Below, piece by piece: positions 1 to 6,015 of a DNA stretch of 6,015 nt. The stretch is from JANQRV01 sp964533785. GTDB taxonomy: Bacteria > Bacteroidota > Bacteroidia > Chitinophagales > Saprospiraceae. Position numbers and translations under genes: made by a program. The notes under the pieces are model-generated. The model searched no databases, was not told the origin of the DNA, and worked only from the letters and a program-made list of their open reading frames with translations. The stretch's first letter is position 1, and each line of letters begins with the position of its first letter. Location of the stretch: contig CAZHNG010000392.1 in the NCBI GenBank assembly GCA_964533785.1, positions 1 to 6,015 of the forward strand, read 5' to 3'.

Positions 1-91
1 GCAATGAACAATGGGCAATGAACAATGGGCAATGAACAATGGGCAATGAACAATGGGCAATGAACAATGAACAATGAGCAATGGGCGATGC
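1..91. repeat. Heptameric short tandem repeat array (RCAATGR)n
   Basis: Twelve consecutive 7-bp units match RCAATGR at positions 1-84, followed by one degenerate unit GCGATGC at 85-91. The first four 14-bp blocks (1-56) are identical, each GCAATGA followed by ACAATGG; the fifth block (57-70) ends in A instead of G, and the sixth (71-84) swaps the order to ACAATGA then GCAATGG. The array begins at the first base of the window, so its true left end is not visible. The pattern of perfect units at one end and decayed units at the gene-proximal end is typical of an array that grows and shrinks by slippage or recombination. It lies about 120 bp beyond the stop codon of the minus-strand gene. Function is unknown; similar heptamer arrays occur between genes in other bacteria, notably cyanobacteria. 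Confidence 0.93.
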
Positions 92-209
92 CTTTGGGGG
101 GCTTTGTCAAAAAACTCTTCAAATCCGTTTCCAATGGTTACGTGGTTAGCTTGAATAGTACCGTTGCAACCACCGTAAAACTCGTTAACTCATCCAACTC
201 GCAACTCCT

Positions 210-3200
210 TCACCGTATCAGCGCCGTACTCCCCCAAAAACTCCGTTCCTGCCCATTGGGCAAAATCGCGTTAACCTTCCACAAATAGGTACCGCTTGCC
301 AGCATTTTTCCCTTAAAACTACCATTCCACCCCTGGCTTTCGTCGTTGACCGGAAAATCTTCAGCCAGGTACACCAGCTCCCCCCAGCGATCAAAGACCT
401 CGAAGGATTGAATCGCAATATTCGGTTTACCGTGCACGATCAATTTATCATTTATCCCGTCACTGTTGGGCGTAAAGCCAGTAGGCACCATCACTTCCCA
501 TTCAGAATTGACATAAACATCGGCGCGAGCAGAACCTGTACAACCAAATGAGTCGGTTACTTGTAATTCCAGTACATCTCTGCTTTCAGTAGTAATGGTC
601 GGATTATCACATTCCTGACAAGAGAGGACGCCCTGTTCCAGTGTTTTCCAATTGTAAACAAAAGGAGGCGTTCCTCCCGTTATTGAATAAGGAACTTCCG
701 ATAGCACACCAAATTCTACGGTTATCGCATCAGCCATTGAAATTGTAAAAGCCGAAGGCTCCTCAATGGTGAAAATCGCTTCTTCTTCACATCCTTGATC
801 ATCCACGGCCCATAAGGTATAATCTCCTTTGGACAATTGAGTAAAAGAACTTTCGGTAACATAATCGCCGTTATTGAGGCGGTAACCTTCCCATTCCACG
901 GCATTCAATACGGAAACTGCTCCATCCTGGACCCCGATGCATGAGCCATCCTTCACGGATAGCTCCAGAGCCTTATTTTCAGGTTCAGTAAGATAGACAC
1001 TATCCAAAACGCTGCATCCGCCCGCATCAATTACTTGCAATGAATAAGTTCCGGCACCTATGTTCGAAAGCACACCAGTAGTTTGGTAGTTTTGCCAGTT
1101 CAATTGATAGGGCGGCAAACCTCCGGAAACGAAAGGTTCAATGCGCCCGGTCGTAGTACCATGACAAAGTGGTTCTTCAATATTGTAAATCACTTCCAGC
1201 GGTGTTGGGTCTAACACATTCACTTCCGCCAAGGAAAGGCAACCATTCCGGTCGGTAACGGTAACCGTGTAGGTGCCTGAACCAAGGTTCTGACGTTCAA
1301 AGCCTTCCTCTCCATTATCCCATTGATATCGATAAGGAGGTGTCCCCCCTTCCGCCACAAGCTGTGCCCGTCCATTTAGCTCTCCTGTACAAATGGGATT
1401 TTGAACTTCCACCCTGGAAATAAGGGGATCGGGAGCAACCAGTTCTACACTATCCAGAGCTATACATCCCCACTGATTGGTCAATTCAAGATAATACTTC
1501 CCTTCGGAAAGGCCTTCCAAGGTCGTTTGGTTTTGACCAGTGCCACGCCAGTTAATATTCCAATTGTTCGTGCTGCCGGCTACGTTTACCGAAACACTGC
1601 CATCAGATCCACCCGAACAATTGATCGGCGTTTGATCAAAAGATATTTCAGGAGGATCATTGTTAATCCCAATTGCGAGGGTTCTTGTTTCAAAGCAACC
1701 AGGACCGGCATGTACCAATAATTCATACGTTCCGGCAGAGAGGTCATTGAATACCCCTGACCGGTTGGTTTGCCCTCCTAGTTCGAACAAAAATACCCCG
1801 TTTTCGATTTTAACGGAAACACTACCACCGAATCCGTTAGCACAGTTTATTGGTGTAGTGATTACATCGAATGATGGGATGTTGCAGGAAGGTATCTCAC
1901 AAGAAATATTTTGCGCAAGGGGAATGCAAGTCATATCCTGCAAAATTGGTCTGACGGAAAAGTCCAGAGCTTCCTGCCCCTGAGCATCGAAAGAATAGTT
2001 AGTATTATCGCCGATATTGATCCATTGCCCACCATTAATACTTATTTCGTAAGCGATTGCACCACTTATGGATTGCCATTGATAATTAAACTCAGAATTA
2101 CTATTGGTCATACAAGTCAATCCGCTGACTGAAATACGATCAGATACCTGAATAGCCACGGTGTCTTTTACTACACAGCCATAGCTATCCGAGACGGTCA
2201 AACCATAATCATCCGAAGCAGTGGGATTGACAATAATGGAATCGTTCGTACTTCCAGTACTCCAAACGTATTCCCTCAGGTAAGGCTCATTGAATTGAAT
2301 ACTCCAGCTTAATAGTTCCCCCTCAAAGCCGCGGCTGTCATCTACGATTTGTAATTGCCAGATCCCATTCACCGGACCACCCTCAAATAGATCGAATTGT
2401 CCTTCCGGCAAAAACTGACCGGTAAAGGGCACGTTTGCTCCCGGTGCACTGATCGAGCGTGTAGCGTCCGGCGTAAAACAGGTATTCCGGTAAGCATCTC
2501 GGTTTGCACTGTCTCCTCCATCCCCTCCGTTATCTGTCGTCAATTCTAATTGCCCCCCTCCAAGTGAGATCAGATAGATATCCAAATCGTCAATCCACGG
2601 ATGTCTGAGGTCAAGAATACATACCCTTTCGATTATTTCAGGTGCCAAGGTTGAATAAGGTAAACCGGTAACTTCTATTTCCGATGTAATGATTTCATTG
2701 TGGGGTTCTATCGGCAACGTTTCATCGTTAATAAAAACCGTGGTAGGCTGACTGGGGGCATTTAGATTGCTTTTCAAGGTCACCTCCCGGTTATTACAAG
2801 TGGCAATATCCTGACCGAGTGATAAGTCTTTTATGGTATTGTCTACGATTTTTATCCATACGGTATCTCGTTCGCAGAAATTCGTCCGGATATCAAGTCC
2901 TATTTCTTCGGTATCTTCCGGTATTAAGTCCTCGATCGCCCTGATGGTAATGGCAACGCTACTATCACCACTGGGTATCCTTATCCTGGAAGGAATTCCG
3001 GTATAGTCAATTTCTTGTGCTGCGGTTCCTAGTAAATCCACTTCTATGTCATAGTCGTTTTTGGTGAGGTAGGGTAATGAAAAAACTACGGTAGCAGAAT
3101 CACATCCTTCAGCGATAGTTTGGTTTAGGCTAGTCGTTAATAGTCGCGATTGCAGTGCCGGTGAAGCAAAACTACGAGCTTCCAGAAAGACTCCCGAGTC

Positions 3201-4013
3201 GTAATTAGTATCCTGAATATCAGCAATAACCAATTTAATGGTGTATTCCTGACAAGCTTGTACGGGAATAATAGCTTCAAAAACATCCGTAAAGCCGCCG
3301 TAAACAGGTTGTTCGTCACCATCGTCCCGGTTGACATTAAAAAGATGGGTGAATTCTACTGACCCTTCCGGCGGCAAACAAGCCGGTGAGGGGTTTCCGG
3401 TCTCAGGTGGCCCACCATTGACGGTATTTATCCGTACTGGCAGGTCGGTATTCGGGATCTTGGCAATATTAATCCCACCGTTTTCGTAAGGCCCGTTAAT
3501 CCCGGGACCACTAATAAAAAATCCAAAAACGTCGTTGAATTCACTACATACAAAAAGTGGATACTCCTCGGAAGCAAAGACATAACGAAAAGACAAAGTG
3601 TCGGCTCGCGGTATAAATTGGATCGTGTATTTAGAGATATTCTCCATCGGAACGGGAGCAGTGATTTGCCTGATGTCCATATCCCACGCGGTAGATTCAT
3701 TATCTACCCCCGCAAATGCTCTACCGGTGGCATCGGCACCAAATCCATCCGTTTGCGTGGCCGCATACCCCGTCGTCATCAAAACACCTTGGTTGAGGTT
3801 TACGGCTTCCCCGCCATTCCTGAAATATCCTACAGAAAGCGGATTACCTTCGTATGTTACATTAACGATATCGATGCCTTCTCCTAGGAATATTTCTTCT
3901 ATCAGCGACTCGGGGGTAAGCGGCAAACCGCTGGTTACCTCTAGAGCCTGAGCAAAAATCGTTTGTGCCTGCAGAACCAATAAAATCATTATGGCCGCTA
4001 GTGCATTGTTCAT
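210..4013 (-). CDS. Large secreted surface protein: choice-of-anchor L, Calx-beta-like, P-domain, SprB repeats, T9SS type B sorting domain
   Basis: Predicted extracellular, probably adhesin-like protein of 1267 residues from ATG at 4013. Order: signal peptide 1-23 (hydrophobic core, FAQA cleavage region); choice-of-anchor L domain about 36-284 (GVLMTTGYA at 76, FRYVFASEEY at 142, NDVFGFFISGPG at 160, YDSGVFLEA at 271); Calx-beta-like domain 294-391; proprotein-convertase-type P-domain 422-575 (DDLDIYLISL at 475, GIWQLQIVDD at 550), sitting between the two halves of an Ig/PKD-like domain (397-415 and 580-624); FN3-like segment 628-705; five SprB-type repeats 710-1089; PKD-like domain 1090-1169 with an LSCQEC motif; C-terminal type B sorting domain 1172-1267 (FTPNSDGIND at 1180, FDRWGE at 1207), the signal for T9SS export and surface attachment. 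No catalytic domain was seen, so a protease role is unlikely. The reading frame continues upstream to TTG at 4136 (1308 residues), but a promoter box lies inside that extension; the ATG start is preferred though its signal peptide lacks a basic N-region. Domain calls are by eye; ligand unknown. Confidence 0.93.
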   Translation of the reverse strand: MNNALAAIMILLVLQAQTIFAQALEVTSGLPLTPESLIEEIFLGEGIDIVNVTYEGNPLSVGYFRNGGEAVNLNQGVLMTTGYAATQTDGFGADATGRAFAGVDNESTAWDMDIRQITAPVPMENISKYTIQFIPRADTLSFRYVFASEEYPLFVCSEFNDVFGFFISGPGINGPYENGGINIAKIPNTDLPVRINTVNGGPPETGNPSPACLPPEGSVEFTHLFNVNRDDGDEQPVYGGFTDVFEAIIPVQACQEYTIKLVIADIQDTNYDSGVFLEARSFASPALQSRLLTTSLNQTIAEGCDSATVVFSLPYLTKNDYDIEVDLLGTAAQEIDYTGIPSRIRIPSGDSSVAITIRAIEDLIPEDTEEIGLDIRTNFCERDTVWIKIVDNTIKDLSLGQDIATCNNREVTLKSNLNAPSQPTTVFINDETLPIEPHNEIITSEIEVTGLPYSTLAPEIIERVCILDLRHPWIDDLDIYLISLGGGQLELTTDNGGDGGDSANRDAYRNTCFTPDATRSISAPGANVPFTGQFLPEGQFDLFEGGPVNGIWQLQIVDDSRGFEGELLSWSIQFNEPYLREYVWSTGSTNDSIIVNPTASDDYGLTVSDSYGCVVKDTVAIQVSDRISVSGLTCMTNSNSEFNYQWQSISGAIAYEISINGGQWINIGDNTNYSFDAQGQEALDFSVRPILQDMTCIPLAQNISCEIPSCNIPSFDVITTPINCANGFGGSVSVKIENGVFLFELGGQTNRSGVFNDLSAGTYELLVHAGPGCFETRTLAIGINNDPPEISFDQTPINCSGGSDGSVSVNVAGSTNNWNINWRGTGQNQTTLEGLSEGKYYLELTNQWGCIALDSVELVAPDPLISRVEVQNPICTGELNGRAQLVAEGGTPPYRYQWDNGEEGFERQNLGSGTYTVTVTDRNGCLSLAEVNVLDPTPLEVIYNIEEPLCHGTTTGRIEPFVSGGLPPYQLNWQNYQTTGVLSNIGAGTYSLQVIDAGGCSVLDSVYLTEPENKALELSVKDGSCIGVQDGAVSVLNAVEWEGYRLNNGDYVTESSFTQLSKGDYTLWAVDDQGCEEEAIFTIEEPSAFTISMADAITVEFGVLSEVPYSITGGTPPFVYNWKTLEQGVLSCQECDNPTITTESRDVLELQVTDSFGCTGSARADVYVNSEWEVMVPTGFTPNSDGINDKLIVHGKPNIAIQSFEVFDRWGELVYLAEDFPVNDESQGWNGSFKGKMLASGTYLWKVNAILPNGQERSFWGSTALIR
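747..1886 (-). repeat. Five SprB-type protein repeats, about 75 residues each
   Basis: Within the surface protein the segment at residues 710-1089 (numbered from the ATG at 4013) is five tandem copies of one module. First cysteines fall at 724, 799, 875, 950 and 1025, and second cysteines (in a GC pair near the end of each module) at 773, 850, 925, 1000 and 1075. The period is thus 75-77 residues and the two cysteines of each module are 49-51 apart, which suggests one disulfide per module in the oxidising extracellular space. Copies 3 and 4 carry the classic GGxPPY turn followed by a W-N core (GGTPPYRYQWDNG, GGLPPYQLNWQN); copies 1, 2 and 5 have lost it. The family is named after SprB, the gliding adhesin of Flavobacterium johnsoniae, but such repeats occur in many non-gliding surface proteins too. 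Confidence 0.85.
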
Positions 4014-4035
4014 AAGCAATTGTGATCTGTTATTA

Positions 4036-4043
4036 CAAAAGTA
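4036..4043 (-). promoter_or_regulatory. Candidate -7 promoter box (TACTTTTG) of the surface protein gene
   Basis: Read on the minus strand, TACTTTTG is an exact match to the Bacteroidota -7 consensus TAnnTTTG. It would place transcription start near 4030, about 16 nt before the ATG at 4013, and no TTTG -33 box is seen at the usual spacing upstream, where a 12-bp palindrome lies instead. The location supports the ATG at 4013 over the TTG at 4136, since a TTG-started protein could not be made from this promoter. The match alone is an 8-bp motif with two free positions, so chance is possible. Confidence 0.45.
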
Positions 4044-4057
4044 TTTCGGTCGTCCTT

Positions 4058-4069
4058 TAAATCGATTTA
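4058..4069. promoter_or_regulatory. 12-bp perfect palindrome TAAATCGATTTA, possible operator
   Basis: TAAATCGATTTA equals its own reverse complement. It lies 14 bp upstream of the candidate minus-strand -7 box, overlapping where the -33 element of the surface protein gene would be expected. Its half-site CGATTT recurs three more times within the next 65 bp (4099-4104 inverted, 4118-4123, 4127-4132). A dimeric regulator binding here would be well placed to block or help the surface protein promoter. No regulator can be named from the sequence. Confidence 0.3.
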
Positions 4070-4111
4070 CATTTCTGTGAAAATCCTCTTTTCGTATAAA
4101 ATCGTTTGCGT

Positions 4112-4145
4112 TTTGGTCGATTTTAGCGATTTTCAACTAGCTTTG
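4112..4145 (+). promoter_or_regulatory. Candidate sppA promoter (TTTG, 22 bp, TAGCTTTG)
   Basis: TTTG at 4112-4115 and TAGCTTTG at 4138-4145 match the Bacteroidota -33 (TTTG) and -7 (TAnnTTTG) elements, with a 22-bp spacer that is within the range reported for this phylum. Transcription would start near 4151-4152, giving an A/T-rich leader of about 86 nt before the sppA ATG. The box lies back to back with the minus-strand promoter box about 95 bp away, so the region works as a divergent promoter pair if both are real. Confidence 0.5.
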
Positions 4146-4200
4146 AATAATATAGCTACAACAAAATACGCATTAGGGTTATTATAATAGGCATAGAAAA

Positions 4201-4224
4201 TGTCAAAATAATTCCTGTCAAAAT
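4201..4224. repeat. 9-bp direct repeat TGTCAAAAT in the sppA leader
   Basis: TGTCAAAAT occurs at 4201-4209 and again at 4216-4224, a 15-bp period with a 6-bp gap. It ends 13 bp before the sppA start codon, so it would lie in the mRNA leader close to where the ribosome binds. It may be a protein or RNA regulatory site, or chance in A/T-rich DNA. Confidence 0.4.
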
Positions 4225-4237
4225 TTATAGTTGAATA

Positions 4238-6013
4238 ATGGGACAATTTTTTAAATTCTTATTTGCTTCTTGTCTTGGTGTAATATTGGCTATTTTAGTC
4301 ATCACCGGAATCAGCATCGCTATTTTTGGTAACCTGGCCAATCAAGCTAATCAACCCAAAACAGTAAAGTCCAACACCGTTCTTTATCTTGATTTCGACC
4401 AAACCATTCCAGACCGCACCAATAATGTTCAGCCTACCACCTTCAAACTTAACGAAGAAAAAATACTGGGTTTGCAAGATATGTTGCGAACGATTGAAAA
4501 TGCAAAAAACGATAAAAATATCAAGGGGATATTTCTGGAATCGGACTGGATTCCGGCTGGTTTTGCTTCCGCCAGTGCTCTACGTCAAGCTTTAGCAGAT
4601 TTTAAGGAGGAAGGGAAATTCATTGTCTCTTATGCCAAATTTTACACACAAGGGGCCTATTTTGTTGCAACGGCTGCCGATAAAATTTACCTCAACCCCA
4701 ACGGTTTGGTTGATTTCAGAGGCTTTTCTGCTGATATTGCTTTTTACAAAGATATGCTCGACAAAATAGGCGTCAAAATGGAAGTCTTCTACGCCGGTAA
4801 GTTTAAAAGCGCTACCGAACCTTTCCGCCGCAACGACATGTCAGAGGAAAACAAGATCCAGGTACGGGAATTCCTGGAAGACCGTTATAACAATTATTTA
4901 ATCGATGTAAGCGCAGCCCGTAAAATGACAGTAGCCGAGTTGAAAGCGGCTGCAGATAGTTTTGCCGGTGGCGAACCCTCCACAGCCCTCAGTAGCGGAC
5001 TTATCGATGGGATCGTTCACCGCGATGAAGTGCTTTCCGAAATAAAAGACCTGGTTGGGTTTGAAGAAGAGGATAATCTTCGGTTTATTACCCTTACGGA
5101 ATACAACCGGAGCAATCCGCCAAAAACGAATTACAAATCGAGTAATAAGATCGCCGTTGTTTACGCCGAAGGCACTATTGTGGACGGCGAAGGTGACTTA
5201 GGTACCACGGGAGATGCCAAGTACACCCGAATCATCCGTAAAATCCGAAAAGACGAAAAAGTAAAAGCGGTAGTTCTTAGGGTAAATTCTCCCGGAGGAA
5301 GTGCCATGGCTTCGGAGGCGATTTGGCGGGAACTGCAATTGGTAAAAGAGAAGAACATTCCCGTTATCGTTTCCATGGGTGACTATGCCGCTTCGGGTGG
5401 TTATTACATAGCCGCTCCCGGGGATGTCATCGTTGCAGAGCCTAATACGCTTACCGGCTCTATTGGTGTCTTTAGCCTTTTCCCCAATGTGGCCGAGTTG
5501 ATGAATGAAAAACTAGGTATCACCTTCGATACTGTGCAAACCGGTAAAATGTCAACGGCTTTTCTTCCTTATTTTGACTTATCAGAACGCGAGCGCAGAT
5601 ATCTGCAAAACCGTACCGATTCCTTATATGCACAATTTCTAAGAAGGGTCAGCGATGGCCGCAACATGCCGGTAGAAGAAGTCAATGAAATTGCCCAAGG
5701 CCGGGTATGGACGGGTACTAAGGCCAAAGAGATCGGCTTGGTCGATGAATTGGGAGGCCTTGAAAAAGCCCTTGAAGTGGCAGCGGAGGAAGCAGGATTG
5801 AATGATTACCGCATCACGGAATACCCCAGGGTCAAAGATCCATTGCAGCAACTACTGGAAGAACTGATGAACGGCAAGAAGGAGATCGTATCAGCGAAGA
5901 GTATGATGAAAGAGGAACTGGGTGAATGGTATCCATATTATGAATTATTGACGGATGTCCGGGATACGAAAGGACCTCAGATGCGGTTGCCTTTTGTGGT
6001 GCCTTTTCGGTAG
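4238..6013 (+). CDS. sppA: Signal peptide peptidase SppA, 67K type (protease IV)
   Basis: Complete 591-residue membrane-anchored serine protease of family S49 that cuts up signal peptides left in the inner membrane after signal peptidase cleavage. One N-terminal membrane segment (about 11-31) anchors it, with the catalytic part on the periplasmic side. It has the two-domain layout of the long form: N-terminal S49-like half about 45-260 and C-terminal half about 303-520. The Ser/Lys dyad is intact: Lys190 in GKFKSATEPF, aligning with Lys209 of the E. coli enzyme, and Ser386 in YAASGGYY, aligning with Ser409; the spacing (196) is close to the E. coli 200. NSPGGSAMASE (350-360) and NTLTGSIGVF (403-412) are further family signatures. 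The ATG at 4238 is the first possible start because an in-frame TGA sits at 4232-4234. There is no Shine-Dalgarno sequence, as is usual in Bacteroidota. It is transcribed divergently from the surface protein gene, so the two are not an operon; any partner downstream lies outside the window. Confidence 0.97.
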   Translation: MGQFFKFLFASCLGVILAILVITGISIAIFGNLANQANQPKTVKSNTVLYLDFDQTIPDRTNNVQPTTFKLNEEKILGLQDMLRTIENAKNDKNIKGIFLESDWIPAGFASASALRQALADFKEEGKFIVSYAKFYTQGAYFVATAADKIYLNPNGLVDFRGFSADIAFYKDMLDKIGVKMEVFYAGKFKSATEPFRRNDMSEENKIQVREFLEDRYNNYLIDVSAARKMTVAELKAAADSFAGGEPSTALSSGLIDGIVHRDEVLSEIKDLVGFEEEDNLRFITLTEYNRSNPPKTNYKSSNKIAVVYAEGTIVDGEGDLGTTGDAKYTRIIRKIRKDEKVKAVVLRVNSPGGSAMASEAIWRELQLVKEKNIPVIVSMGDYAASGGYYIAAPGDVIVAEPNTLTGSIGVFSLFPNVAELMNEKLGITFDTVQTGKMSTAFLPYFDLSERERRYLQNRTDSLYAQFLRRVSDGRNMPVEEVNEIAQGRVWTGTKAKEIGLVDELGGLEKALEVAAEEAGLNDYRITEYPRVKDPLQQLLEELMNGKKEIVSAKSMMKEELGEWYPYYELLTDVRDTKGPQMRLPFVVPFR

Positions 6014-6015
6014 GG

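Noticed and set aside
142..173. Inverted repeat GTGGTT/AACCAC downstream of the surface protein gene, considered as a terminator.
   Set aside because: The stem is only 6 bp with a 20-nt loop and no T-run follows on the minus strand; the nearby T6 run (minus strand, 109-114) has no GC-rich stem before it.
67..288. Plus-strand open frame of 73 codons running from the heptamer array into the end of the surface protein gene.
   Set aside because: It starts inside the repeat, has no ribosome site, overlaps the sorting-domain coding region on the other strand, and its translation shows no recognisable features.
1401..1983. Overlapping plus-strand open frames of about 106-107 codons inside the surface protein gene.
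   Set aside because: They are antisense to the SprB and FN3-like region, which is strongly coding on the minus strand by domain content; the translations look like shadow sequence.
2289..2750. The P-domain taken as a sign that the large protein is a subtilisin-like protease.
   Set aside because: No catalytic Asp/His/Ser domain is present before it; the neighbouring domains are all beta-sandwich or adhesion types.
3598..3951. Plus-strand open frame of 117 codons opposite the choice-of-anchor L domain.
   Set aside because: It is antisense to a conserved domain, has no start signals, and its composition is what the complement of that domain would give.
4183..4188. TATAAT, a sigma-70-like -10 box upstream of sppA.
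   Set aside because: No TTGACA-like -35 lies at the right distance, and the Bacteroidota primary sigma factor favours TAnnTTTG, for which a better match with a -33 partner exists at 4112-4145.

Overview
The window looks like chromosome from a member of the Bacteroidota, most likely a Saprospiria-type marine or sludge bacterium of the Lewinella/Haliscomenobacter kind. The reasons are a giant surface protein carrying choice-of-anchor L, SprB-type repeats and a C-terminal type B sorting domain of the type IX secretion system (T9SS), the absence of Shine-Dalgarno sequences before either gene, and two exact matches to the Bacteroidota -7 promoter box TAnnTTTG in the one real intergenic region. The genus is inference; the phylum is well supported.

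Layout, left to right. Positions 1-91 are an array of 7-bp tandem repeats (consensus RCAATGR, arranged as 14-bp pairs) that starts at the window edge and probably continues to the left. Positions 92-209 are a short gene-free stretch with no convincing terminator. Positions 210-4013 on the minus strand hold one very long gene for a secreted, multi-domain surface protein of about 1267 residues. Positions 4014-4237 are a divergent intergenic region with a promoter box for each direction, a 12-bp palindrome, a cluster of CGATTT motifs and a 9-bp direct repeat. Positions 4238-6013 on the plus strand hold a complete sppA gene for the long (67K-type) signal peptide peptidase, with both catalytic residues present. 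The window ends two bases after its stop codon.

How they relate: the two genes are transcribed away from each other from one intergenic region. The large protein enters the Sec pathway, crosses the outer membrane by T9SS and is probably attached to the cell surface or released. SppA is an inner-membrane protease that degrades cleaved signal peptides and perhaps other membrane fragments. Both belong to envelope biology, but nothing in the sequence shows a dedicated functional link.

I did not find a clearly new biological system. The points most worth following are the P-domain apparently inserted inside an Ig/PKD-like domain of the surface protein, the conflict over that protein's start codon, and the cluster of candidate operator motifs between the two genes.
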